Source of the DNA: Rhodopseudomonas_A palustris_F
Lineage (GTDB): Bacteria; Pseudomonadota; Alphaproteobacteria; Rhizobiales; Xanthobacteraceae
Direction: 5' to 3'
Assembly (NCBI RefSeq): GCF_000013745.1
Contig: NC_007925.1
Coordinates: forward strand, 3,162,001 to 3,226,000
DNA length: 64,000 bases
Numbering within the stretch: position 1 is the first letter of the stretch; every line of letters starts with the position of its first letter. This document shows positions 19,469 to 27,249 of this stretch, one piece after another. Below the pieces are notes generated by a model. It saw nothing but the letters and a program-made list of their open reading frames with translations, searched no databases and had not been told where the DNA came from. The position numbers were made by a program, and so were the translations under genes.

Positions 19469-19834
19469 TTACGCGTCGCTCGACGTGTGTTGAATCGCCC
19501 GGCAGTCATGATCGGCGGACAGCTGGGCGGTCACTTCCAGGTCTGTCGGCATGTCGTTTCGGAGTTCGCTCAGCATCAAGCTTTGCAGCACGTCATCGCG
19601 AATAACCGCATCGAGATCGGCATTGCCGGTCGCGCAGACCAGCCGCATGCGATAGACGCGACCTGAGTCATCGGCCCAGAACTGGATCCGCACCTGCCGG
19701 TTGCGAAACGCGGCTTCGATTTGCGCGCGCACCGCGGCGGATGATGACGTGTCGCTCCGGTCTTCATTCTGTTTGCCATCCGGCATCGATTGATCGAGCC
19801 GTTTCTCGGCCCAATCGTGCTCTTCGAAATTCAT
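19469..19834 (-). CDS. small soluble TonB C-terminal-like protein
   Basis: I chose ATG 19834 because GAGGG lies about 8 nt upstream; a TTG at 19849 overlapping the tonB stop is the alternative. The 121-aa product shows the TonB/TolA-type C-terminal pattern: AQIEAAFRNRQVRIQFW, a short turn, RVYRMRLV and the helix LDAVIRDDVLQSL. It closely parallels the C-terminus of the TonB encoded just upstream (LDAVIRNDVLGSL). There is no membrane anchor or signal peptide, so where it acts is unclear. It probably arose by duplication of the neighbouring TonB C-domain. Confidence 0.7.
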   Translation of the reverse strand: MNFEEHDWAEKRLDQSMPDGKQNEDRSDTSSSAAVRAQIEAAFRNRQVRIQFWADDSGRVYRMRLVCATGNADLDAVIRDDVLQSLMLSELRNDMPTDLEVTAQLSADHDCRAIQHTSSDA

Positions 19835-19845
19835 CGCGGCTGCCC

Positions 19846-20589
19846 TCAACTCGGCCGGCGCGCGGTGACGCGCGTGACCATCGGCATCGGCATGTCCCTA
19901 GGGGGTGGCGCGCTCAGCGTCAGCGAACCCAGCACGTCGTTGCGGATCACCGCGTCGAGTCCGGCGTCGCCGGTCGAGGACATCAGTTCCACCCGGCTGA
20001 TGCGCCCCGAGCCGTCGGCCCACAGCCGGACTCGCACTTGCATGACCGCGTTGCGGGTCCGGCTGTTGCCGCGCAACGCGGCTTCGATTTGCGATTGCAC
20101 GATCGAGGCGTACCAGCCCCAGCGGCTACCGCCGCCGCCGCCGCCATAGGGACTGCCACCCGGCTTGCCGCCAAGGTTGAACAGGTCGCCGGGACCGACC
20201 GCCTTGGCGTCGAGCGAGAGCGGACCGGGCGGCTCGCTGTTTTTGGCGTCCTTGATCGGCTCGTCCTGCGGCTTCTCCAGCGGCTTGTCTTCCTTGAACT
20301 CCGGCTCCGCCATCTTCGGCTGCTCGATCATCTTCTGCTCGGGCATTTTCTGCGGCGGCGGAGGCGGCGGCGGCGGCACGATGTTGACGATCGTGAGATC
20401 GCGCACCTGCCGCGGCGGCGGCATATCGTCGTGGCCGACGAACAGATACGCCGCACCGCCAAAGAGGACAGCGGTCATCGCCAGTGCCGCGCCGTAGCGC
20501 ACATATGAATTGCCCTCGCCACGATTGTCGGCGCGGCTCGGTGCAACAGCGCGCATCAATCGATGCTTGATTTCGGTCGGAAAGCTCAC
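19846..20589 (-). CDS. tonB: TonB-family energy transducer
   Basis: The 247-aa protein has one N-terminal membrane segment (about 30-51), the proline run of the periplasmic linker (about 70-80) and a Lys/Glu/Pro-rich stretch (80-120). A glycine-rich hinge near 145-155 follows, and the TonB C-terminal domain covers about 157-247 (SQIEAALRGN, VRLWADGSGRISRVEL). It would transmit energy from the ExbB-ExbD motor to an outer-membrane partner. The start GTG overlaps the previous stop by 4 nt. The gene lies in one operon with exbB- and exbD-type genes, so this is a dedicated complex. Its partner could be the TPS transporter, the porin or an unlinked receptor. Confidence 0.9.
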   Translation of the reverse strand: MSFPTEIKHRLMRAVAPSRADNRGEGNSYVRYGAALAMTAVLFGGAAYLFVGHDDMPPPRQVRDLTIVNIVPPPPPPPPQKMPEQKMIEQPKMAEPEFKEDKPLEKPQDEPIKDAKNSEPPGPLSLDAKAVGPGDLFNLGGKPGGSPYGGGGGGSRWGWYASIVQSQIEAALRGNSRTRNAVMQVRVRLWADGSGRISRVELMSSTGDAGLDAVIRNDVLGSLTLSAPPPRDMPMPMVTRVTARRPS

Positions 20590-21110
20590 GACGCGACCTC
20601 CAGCGCCGTCGAATCCGAAAGCCTGCCGTTGATGTACTGAACGACGAATTGGACAAGGGTGTCGAAGTCGGTGGTGTCGAGCATGACGGTCGTATCGAGC
20701 CCAGCCTCGACCACGAGATGATACATTGACCTGTGTGCGTGGAACTCGACGTAGCTGGCGTCATCGATTAGCAGCCGCGAGTGCGGCGTCCGCGATACGG
20801 TCAGCAGAAACCCATCGCGCGCCGACGCGCGATTGGCGACACGGTCCCGCAGCAGGTCCGCAAGCTTGACCAGCAATGCCTCGCCATGGATCGGGAATGG
20901 AAGCAGAATTGCCGATTTCGTGTCGTCGACACCAACGGTCTCCGGCACGACGCTCCGCGGCTCGACCTCGCGCGGTTCACCCGGCGCAACTTCGCAGGCG
21001 GGGATGCCTGCCGCAAACCACGCGCGCACGCGCCGCAGCAAGCGACCACCAGTAGTCGCATGATCGATGGAGTTGCGCATGGGTGCGAGCCGCATCATTG
21101 CCTCCGTCAC
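20586..21110 (-). CDS. conserved protein of unknown function between exbD and tonB
   Basis: The 174-aa product is tied to exbD and tonB by 4-nt overlaps on both sides (GTG 21110 over the exbD TGA; its own TGA over the tonB GTG). An ATG at 21098 or 21095 could also serve. There is no signal peptide or membrane span. The C-terminal two thirds alternate predicted strands and helices, with SRLLIDDASYVEFHAHRSMY and a final helix TLVQFVVQYINGRLSDS. I do not recognise the family. The strict coupling implies it works stoichiometrically with the Exb/Ton complex. Confidence 0.65.
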   Translation of the reverse strand: MTEAMMRLAPMRNSIDHATTGGRLLRRVRAWFAAGIPACEVAPGEPREVEPRSVVPETVGVDDTKSAILLPFPIHGEALLVKLADLLRDRVANRASARDGFLLTVSRTPHSRLLIDDASYVEFHAHRSMYHLVVEAGLDTTVMLDTTDFDTLVQFVVQYINGRLSDSTALEVAS

Positions 21111-21511
21111 TTCACCAGTGGTTTGGTTGCGAGACCGACCTGAGTGAGGCCGATGCGGCCGAGCAAATCGAGCACGTCCATTACGTTCTGGTATTGCGCG
21201 GCCGAATCGCCGCGCAGCACCACCGGGAACTCCGGGGTCAGCGCTTTTTGCTGCACCAGGCGCTGCTCGAGTTCCGGCAACGTCACCGGAATCGTGTCGA
21301 GAAAGATCTTGCCGTCGTTGGCGACGGTGATCGCCTTCGTGGTCTGCGTGGCCAGACTTGGCGCGGCGGAGGCTTTCGGCAAATTGACCTTCTGGCCCTG
21401 CACCGTCGCCGTCGTCATGATGATAAAGATCACCAGCAGCACGTAAGCGAGATCCAGCATCGGCGTAATATTGATGTCGTCGTATGGTTTGGCGTCGCTC
21501 TGGATCTGCAT
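21107..21511 (-). CDS. exbD: ExbD/TolR-family proton-channel subunit
   Basis: The 134-aa protein has the family layout: a short cytoplasmic N-terminus with DDINITPMLDLAYVLLVIFI, where Asp20 is the expected proton-carrying residue in the single membrane helix (about 17-37). A periplasmic domain (about 45-130) follows. It starts 5 nt after the exbB-fusion stop. With the ExbB-like protein it should form the proton-driven motor that energises the TonB encoded two genes further on. Confidence 0.93.
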   Translation of the reverse strand: MQIQSDAKPYDDINITPMLDLAYVLLVIFIIMTTATVQGQKVNLPKASAAPSLATQTTKAITVANDGKIFLDTIPVTLPELEQRLVQQKALTPEFPVVLRGDSAAQYQNVMDVLDLLGRIGLTQVGLATKPLVK

Positions 21512-21516
21512 CGCCG

Positions 21517-23559
21517 TTACTCCGCGGCCATGCGTCGATCGATCTGATCGGACCGCTCGCGGTCGGCGGAATACAGCTCCGCCATCCTCGTGACGAACTC
21601 GTCGACGAAGACCTGCATGTCGGTGGTCAGATCCTTGATGCGCGAGATCAGGTAGTTGTAGGCGAACAGCGCCGGGATCGCGACGCCAAGGCCGGCGACG
21701 GTCGCCACCAGAGCCGCCGCGATGCCCGGAGCGATGGCGTTGACGTTGACGTCGCCCGACGCCGCAATCGCCGCGAATGTGATCATGACGCCGACCACGG
21801 TGCCGAGCAGGCCTAGGAACGGGCCGCCGGAGATCGCAATGGTCAATACCACCATGAGGCGGTTGAGCTTCTGCATCTCCTTGACGTAACCGCTGTCGAG
21901 CGTCGCGCGGATCGCCGCGATCGAAGTCGCCGAGAGGATCGGTGCGCGCGTTCCATTGCCGGCGAAGCGACCGCGGATTTCCAAGGCGCCGATGTGATAG
22001 ATGCGATAGAGCGACGACGCGCGCATCATCGTCGCATCGTCTTCACTCAGCCGGCCCCCTAGCGTTGCGATCTCATCGGCATCGCCGCGGTCAAGCATCG
22101 TCAGGTCCGAAGACACCTCGCGGAAGCTCTTCGCGAAGCGGGCGTTGGCCCTGGTCTGCTTGTTCAGGTACGAGACCCGGTCAACCATCACCACCCAGCT
22201 CAGCGCCGCCATGATCGCCAGGATGCCGATCACGACCCAGCCATCGAGCGTCACCGATTTGAGGATCACCGCAAAATAACCCGACAGCCAGCTTGCGGTT
22301 TCTTCATCGACGCTGAACGACACCAGCTTGGCTGCGTCCGGTCCCTGCCCGGTCGCCGCAAACTTGATGAAGCCCGCGGGCCGCGCCACCTTGGCGATCT
22401 GCAACTCGTCGATGTCGCCGACAAAGCCGGCCAGCGCCGCCACCGGAGCCGGAGCGGCAGGAGCAGCCTCTGGTGTTGCGGTCGCGCCACCGTCCGCATC
22501 CGGCACAGCAGCGGAATCAGACTGTGAGGATGCGGACGGCGCCGCCCCGGGGGCGATCGGGGATGTATTGGAGGTGGGCGTGTCACCCCCGATCAGGGCG
22601 ACTGTATTGAGTGCTGGCAGCGCCGCCGCAACCGACGCATAGAGCGCGCCATCCAGATAGAGCGCGACCTGACCGTTGTTGGCGATCGCCGCGAAATGAT
22701 GCCAGCCACCCGGCGCGAGCGCCGCGCCAGCGCCGCTGCGCTGGATGGTGCCCGCATTGGTGACCTCCACAAAGGGGACGCCATTGTCGAGCCCGATGAC
22801 GAGCCCGTTGGATGCCGCGGTGTCGCGGCGGCTATACAGCGCCGCGTTCGGCACCAGCGCGGCCGGCTTGATCCAGACCGACCAGGAAAACGGCGCATTG
22901 GCTGCCAAGCCGAGTGACGACGATGCCGGCAACGTCAGCGCCGAGTTGCCACCGAGGCGAAGCCCGGTGCCGACGATGGCGCCGTCCGCCGGCTGGGCAA
23001 TGCTCTGCGCATTGTTGCTCCACACCGAGGAGTCCAGCGACGGGGTGCCGCGTTCGCTGAAGTGATAGACCAGAAGGGTGTCCGGGTCGTAGGTCCCCTT
23101 CGCGTCATTGGTCGCGGCCGCCTTCTTGTTGCCGGAGTAAAGCCAGATCTCGGTCTTGGCACCGGCCTGCACGTTCGGCACCGCCACCCAGACCAGGGCT
23201 TCGCCGAGCAACGAGTCGTACTTTTCGAGGTGGTGCTTGAGCGGTGTCTTGTCGTCTCCGGCGACGAAACGCAGATCGCTGCCGTCGTCTTTCGCCGCAG
23301 CAAACCGGAAGTTGCCGACATGCAGCCGGATCAGCACCGGCGTGGTGCCGATCGGATCCGTGATGCCGGCGCCCGAGGCACTGGCGTCGATGGTGATCTT
23401 CTTGCGCAACGACCAGTCGTCGTTCCACCACGCTTTTGCTGGCGAGGGCAACAGCGTCAAGGCGCCGACAAGCCCGAACAACGCAGCCGTCAAGACATTT
23501 GCGGTCGCCCGCCGAAACCCCGATTTGCGCACGCGCATGTCACCCAACCCCGTTGTCAT
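21517..23559 (-). CDS. ExbB/TolQ/MotA-type channel fused to periplasmic DUF2341 and LamG-like domains
   Basis: At 680 aa this is far longer than a normal ExbB (about 230-330 aa). A signal peptide (ending LPSPAKA, about residue 43) is followed by a DUF2341-type beta domain (about 45-150, WWNDDWSLRKKITID) and a concanavalin/LamG-like domain (about 160-310, APFSWSVWIKP, GGWHHFAAI). A low-complexity Ala/Pro/Ser linker (about 315-375) leads to the ExbB/TolQ core from about 430 to the end, with three membrane segments and the GPFLGLLGTVVGVM signature. The ATG shares one base with the stop of the TPS transporter gene (TGATG). Together with ExbD it should form the motor; the extra periplasmic lectin-like head may bind a glycan or a partner protein. 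Confidence 0.9.
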   Translation of the reverse strand: MTTGLGDMRVRKSGFRRATANVLTAALFGLVGALTLLPSPAKAWWNDDWSLRKKITIDASASGAGITDPIGTTPVLIRLHVGNFRFAAAKDDGSDLRFVAGDDKTPLKHHLEKYDSLLGEALVWVAVPNVQAGAKTEIWLYSGNKKAAATNDAKGTYDPDTLLVYHFSERGTPSLDSSVWSNNAQSIAQPADGAIVGTGLRLGGNSALTLPASSSLGLAANAPFSWSVWIKPAALVPNAALYSRRDTAASNGLVIGLDNGVPFVEVTNAGTIQRSGAGAALAPGGWHHFAAIANNGQVALYLDGALYASVAAALPALNTVALIGGDTPTSNTSPIAPGAAPSASSQSDSAAVPDADGGATATPEAAPAAPAPVAALAGFVGDIDELQIAKVARPAGFIKFAATGQGPDAAKLVSFSVDEETASWLSGYFAVILKSVTLDGWVVIGILAIMAALSWVVMVDRVSYLNKQTRANARFAKSFREVSSDLTMLDRGDADEIATLGGRLSEDDATMMRASSLYRIYHIGALEIRGRFAGNGTRAPILSATSIAAIRATLDSGYVKEMQKLNRLMVVLTIAISGGPFLGLLGTVVGVMITFAAIAASGDVNVNAIAPGIAAALVATVAGLGVAIPALFAYNYLISRIKDLTTDMQVFVDEFVTRMAELYSADRERSDQIDRRMAAE

Positions 23560-25340
23560 CAGAACTCACCCCAAATGCGGAAATTCACACGCGGATCGTT
23601 CGCCTGCGTGAAGGCTTGGCTGACCATCGGCACCGAATAGGCGATCATGCCGTTGACGTAATTGAACACCTTGAAGCGGGTGCCGACGCCGTAGCTCCAG
23701 ACATCGAATTGCGCCCGCTGTTCTGGAAGCGAGGTCAGCACGGTCGCGTGACCGCCATCGGCGAAGCCAAAGACCCGCCAATCGTTGAAGGTGGTGAAGC
23801 GCGACGGCCCCTGCCCGGTCTCGTCCTTGACGTGCTTCTGCAGCCATTCGCCGATATTTGGACTGCGCAATTCCAGATTGCCGACCACGCCGTTGTCGCC
23901 CAGCACCTCCGATTCGAGATAGCCGCGCACGGTATCGAGGCCGCCGATGCTGAGCTGCTCGGAGGAGACCAGCGGCCCATCGGAGATCTGGCCCTGCGCT
24001 TTGCCGTAAAGCTGAAACCCCTCACCCAGTTCATGGGTGTGCGACACATCGAGATTGTAGTGCGTGAAGCTCGGTGACGCCTTGTAGCGCTTTGCGTCGA
24101 ACTCATCCCACGCGCTGCTGATCGGCCGCAGGTTGTAGGTCACCGACGCGTTGAGCTGGGTCGTGAAGTTCGCGTTCTGAAACGTCGCGCCATAGCTTGC
24201 GACCACTGGGTAATACGTCACCGGCGAGGAGAAACCGTCGCGGCCGAGCATCACGGTCTGGTCGAAGTGTTTGTAGTCGAGACCCGCCGACAGCGTATGG
24301 AAGAAGTTCTCCCGCGCCGGTAGCGTCATCACCGCGCGACCGCCGAAGATCTGTCCGGGGCCGACGACATTCATGCCGCCGACGGTCGCAACACTGCTGC
24401 TGGATTTCACCGCGTAGACGAGAACGTTCAACCAATCGACGTTCGGCACGCGCGCCAGATAGGAGCCGGAAAACACCTCGGCGTCCGTGTTCCGCTCCGG
24501 CGCGACTTGATAGCTGAAGCTCAGCGAATGGCCGAGCTGCCACAGATTGTCGTAATGGACCGTCGCGTTGAACCGCGTCGCCGTCGTGTTGGGTGATTGC
24601 CGGTTGTTGTATTCGGCGCTGGCGTGAATTGGCGCGGTGTCTTCCACATTGAGATCGACGTCAACGGTACCGGGCGTGACGCCCGCACGCAGCGCCGGCG
24701 TTACCCGCCGGTCCGACCACTGGTTCAACGCCACGACGTCTTTTGTCACGTCATTGAAATTCGGCAGCGCGCCCTCTTTCAGAGAGCCCGCGCGATTCTT
24801 GATCTTGTCGATGTCGAAGTAGCGCGAGTTCTTCACGCGCAGCCGCCCGACCTTCAGTTCGGTGACTTTCAGTGTGACGACCTTGCGCTGGGCGTTCTGC
24901 TCCGGCACCGAGACGCTGACAGTCTGATAGCCGCGGTCGTGATAGGCTTTCTCCAGCGCGGCGCGGGCCTTCTCGACATCCTCCACGCCCCTGTTTGGTC
25001 CCAGGAACGGATAGATCGCTTCTTCGATTTCGATTTGCGGAAGCTTGTCGGCGCCCTGGATGGCAAAATCATCGATATCGAAGCGCTGTGTGGATGCGGG
25101 TGTTTGCGGCAGCGTTTCGGTTCCGGCCTGCGCATTCGAGAGCGCTGCAGGCCGCGCAGCCTCGTTCGATGCAGCCGTGTTTGCCGCGGACGAGCGATCC
25201 GCGCGCGTCTGTTTTGCCGCGAATGCCGGCGATGACACCGCAGCGCTGGCCGCCAGCGTCACAACGGCCGTCTTCAGGCAAAGCAAAGCCCAGCACGCGG
25301 ACGATGGCCCGCGATCCTTGTACCGACTACGATCTTGCAC
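23559..25340 (-). CDS. TPS outer-membrane transporter, ShlB/FhaC family (TpsB)
   Basis: GTG 25340 is preferred, with GGAGG about 12 nt upstream; a TTG at 25370 is the longer choice. The roughly 593-aa product has a signal peptide ending SSPAFA. Two POTRA-type periplasmic domains (about 85-245) contain the ShlB-type pattern YPFLGPNRGVEDVEKARAAL, then a 16-strand-type beta-barrel. The conserved VRGY motif of loop L6 (GLDTVRGYLESEVLG) and the FGFADGG motif are both present. It would recognise the TPS domain of the giant exoprotein and secrete it across the outer membrane. It is the first gene of the operon, 12.5 kb of coding sequence away from its substrate, with exb/ton genes in between, which is unusual for a TPS pair. 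Confidence 0.93.
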   Translation of the reverse strand: MQDRSRYKDRGPSSACWALLCLKTAVVTLAASAAVSSPAFAAKQTRADRSSAANTAASNEAARPAALSNAQAGTETLPQTPASTQRFDIDDFAIQGADKLPQIEIEEAIYPFLGPNRGVEDVEKARAALEKAYHDRGYQTVSVSVPEQNAQRKVVTLKVTELKVGRLRVKNSRYFDIDKIKNRAGSLKEGALPNFNDVTKDVVALNQWSDRRVTPALRAGVTPGTVDVDLNVEDTAPIHASAEYNNRQSPNTTATRFNATVHYDNLWQLGHSLSFSYQVAPERNTDAEVFSGSYLARVPNVDWLNVLVYAVKSSSSVATVGGMNVVGPGQIFGGRAVMTLPARENFFHTLSAGLDYKHFDQTVMLGRDGFSSPVTYYPVVASYGATFQNANFTTQLNASVTYNLRPISSAWDEFDAKRYKASPSFTHYNLDVSHTHELGEGFQLYGKAQGQISDGPLVSSEQLSIGGLDTVRGYLESEVLGDNGVVGNLELRSPNIGEWLQKHVKDETGQGPSRFTTFNDWRVFGFADGGHATVLTSLPEQRAQFDVWSYGVGTRFKVFNYVNGMIAYSVPMVSQAFTQANDPRVNFRIWGEF

Positions 25341-25626
25341 GAACGCCCGCCGCCTCCGAAAGAACCCCAAAACGCCAGCGCTGCGGAAACCGCAATCACT
25401 AACTCTCAGTTAAAAAGACAACCGGCCGGCACCTAACCTGCAAAACTTTTCTGGGGCCGCGTTGCGAGGCTCATTCGGCGCGTTTATCGATATAATGAGG
25501 GCCTGACCGTTGCAGCCGCTGTTGGCCTCGTCCTTGCCCGTCGGATTCACTATTGTTGTGATCGTGTCCCCTGAGGTGGTGTAGCTGGCGGCGGGTCACC
25601 GCGACTGCCGGGTTGGTCCGGGCCGG
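25341..25626 (-). promoter_or_regulatory. presumed promoter region of the TPS/Exb/Ton operon
   Basis: No gene lies between the transporter start and the transposase remnant, so the operon promoter should be here. The part nearest the gene is locally AT-richer (tttttaactgagag on the coding strand, about 25401-25415). I cannot assign hexamers or an ECF-sigma box with confidence. Confidence 0.35.
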
Positions 25627-26112
25627 TCAGCTGGCGAAAGCCGGGAGGCTGACGGCGGGATCATCGCCGATCGGGGCGATGGTTTCCTGCGTCATGTAGC
25701 GGGCGCGCTGCACCGCCCATTCGTCGTTCTGTTCGAGCAGGATGACGCCGACCAGGCGGACGATGGCGTCCTCGTTGGGGAAGATCCCCCCACCTCGGTG
25801 CGCCGCTTGATCTCGCCGTTGAGGCGTTCGATCGGATTGGTCGAATGCAGCTTGGTGCGATGCGCTGAAGGGAAGCTTATATAGGCCAGCACGTCGACCT
25901 CGGCGTCGTCGAGGAAGGCCGCGAGCTTCGGTAGCTTCGGTAGCTTCGGCCGCAGTTGGTCGGCGACGCGGCGCCATTGGGTTCGCGCGGATTCAGCGTC
26001 ATCCTGCGCAAACGCCGTGCCGATGAAGGCGGAGACGACGCGCCGCCCGCTCTTGCCGGCATGGGCGAGCACGTTGCGCATGAAGTGCACGCGGCAGCGT
26101 TGCCAGGTGGCG
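25627..26112 (-). pseudogene. IS256-family transposase remnant, 5'-truncated and frameshifted
   Basis: The C-terminal third of a mutator/IS256-type transposase can be read: WQRCRVHFMRNVLAH, then NPIERLNGEIKRRTEV, then FPNEDAIVRLVG and ILLEQNDEW. The last parts lie in another frame because one base is missing in a G-run near 25788-25797. Everything before the WQRCR segment is gone, so there is no functional enzyme. It marks the left boundary of the block with the three large unknown genes. Confidence 0.9.
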
Positions 26113-26126
26113 GCGGCCCGCCCTTC

Positions 26127-26170
26127 TCTTTCGTGGCGAAGGAGCGGATCTTTCGTGGCGAAGGAGCGGA
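26127..26170. repeat. perfect 22-bp tandem duplication
   Basis: Two identical 22-bp units (each beginning tctttcgtggcg) lie back to back, just outside the end of the transposase remnant. They probably arose from slippage or from an earlier insertion event. Confidence 0.85.
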
Positions 26171-26431
26171 GCTTGTCCGGCGTAGCCTCTTGGCGAAGCC
26201 GGGCACCGTTTGGCTTGACAATACTACCACTACAACTTTAGCGTTTATATCTGCGGTGACACGCTTGTCGGCCGGCGAAAAGTAGCATACAATCCAGCGT
26301 TGCTATTTCATCAAGTGCTACAATTACTGTTACGTGTTTTCGCCAAGGCGCGGCACCAGCCCTACACAACCCGCATGAGCAATGGATCGTTCGGCCTGTA
26401 CGGCCGACGGCGACCTCAAGGGATAAGCGCA
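26171..26431 (+). promoter_or_regulatory. AT-richer leader before the three-gene block
   Basis: No gene is seen. The stretch 26215-26335 is visibly richer in A and T than its surroundings (aatactaccactacaac, tatttcatcaagtgctac), as expected for a promoter region of the downstream genes. A short inverted repeat, cggcc/ggccg, lies near 26393-26407. The exact promoter is not assigned. Confidence 0.35.
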
Positions 26432-27148
26432 ATGTCACATTCGACCGCAGAAACAATCGACAGAGAACTTGTACTCAAGTCAGCAACCATCGGGACGACA
26501 TCGATCCTGGTCACCGACGTTTCCGGCAAGCAGATAAGCCTCGAATATTCGACCATTACAGGCAACAATCCCTCGGCGAACGGCAACAGCGTCTATCTCT
26601 GGCAAGCAGGCGACAGCACGATTCCGTGGACGCAAGACGCAAAGTCCTCGCAGGCGATCTCACTGAGCAATTCGCAGGGCGACCTCTCGTTCGATGGCCT
26701 GGAAATCGGCATCCAGAGCTACATCATCGGCTATGCGGTCGGTCCCGTGGTGACGAGCCCGCCTTTCTCTGCCTATGCCAATGTGGTCGCCTCGGCCTTC
26801 GTGCCGGCGACGGGTTCGGACTATGCCTATGCATCGCCGACGATCGCCACCAAGCGTATCGGCTCCAACTCGCTGACGTGCGATTACACCTTCCTCAACG
26901 GCTTCAACGGGGTGAAGGCGGGCGCCTGGGCCGGCCTGTGGGAAGGACCGACAATCCCCTGGAAGGATACCCAGCCGAAAGCTCGCACGCAGATCCTGGA
27001 TGCAGGCAATGCCGGCGTCGCTACCTTCAACGGAATCAGCCTCCTGCGCGGCTATACCTACTCGATCGGTCTCTATCCGACGGGCTGGGCCGCAACAGGT
27101 AATTTGCCGCTGACCCGGCTCTGCGCCTTCGTCACCTTCAAGGTTTGA
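26432..27148 (+). CDS. unknown protein made of two related beta-sandwich-like repeats
   Basis: ATG 26432 is preceded by AAGGGA at 8 nt; the frame stays open upstream but without likeness to anything. The 238-aa protein has no signal peptide or membrane span. It appears internally duplicated: SVYLWQAGDSTIPWTQ in the first half (about residues 50-66) corresponds to AGLWEGPTIPWKD in the second (about 169-181). Each is followed by a similar strand pattern ending in SYIIGYAVG and TYSIGLYPTG respectively. I recognise no family. It is the first of three co-directional genes that look like one transcription unit. Confidence 0.7.
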   Translation: MSHSTAETIDRELVLKSATIGTTSILVTDVSGKQISLEYSTITGNNPSANGNSVYLWQAGDSTIPWTQDAKSSQAISLSNSQGDLSFDGLEIGIQSYIIGYAVGPVVTSPPFSAYANVVASAFVPATGSDYAYASPTIATKRIGSNSLTCDYTFLNGFNGVKAGAWAGLWEGPTIPWKDTQPKARTQILDAGNAGVATFNGISLLRGYTYSIGLYPTGWAATGNLPLTRLCAFVTFKV

Positions 27149-27249
27149 TCGGCATCTCTCTTCCGGTTATCGCACAGATTCGCCTGCGACCTTCGGGGTC
27201 TCTCAGCTCACGGTCGGGTGCGGTCTGCCTCACCTGATCGGAGCCTGTC

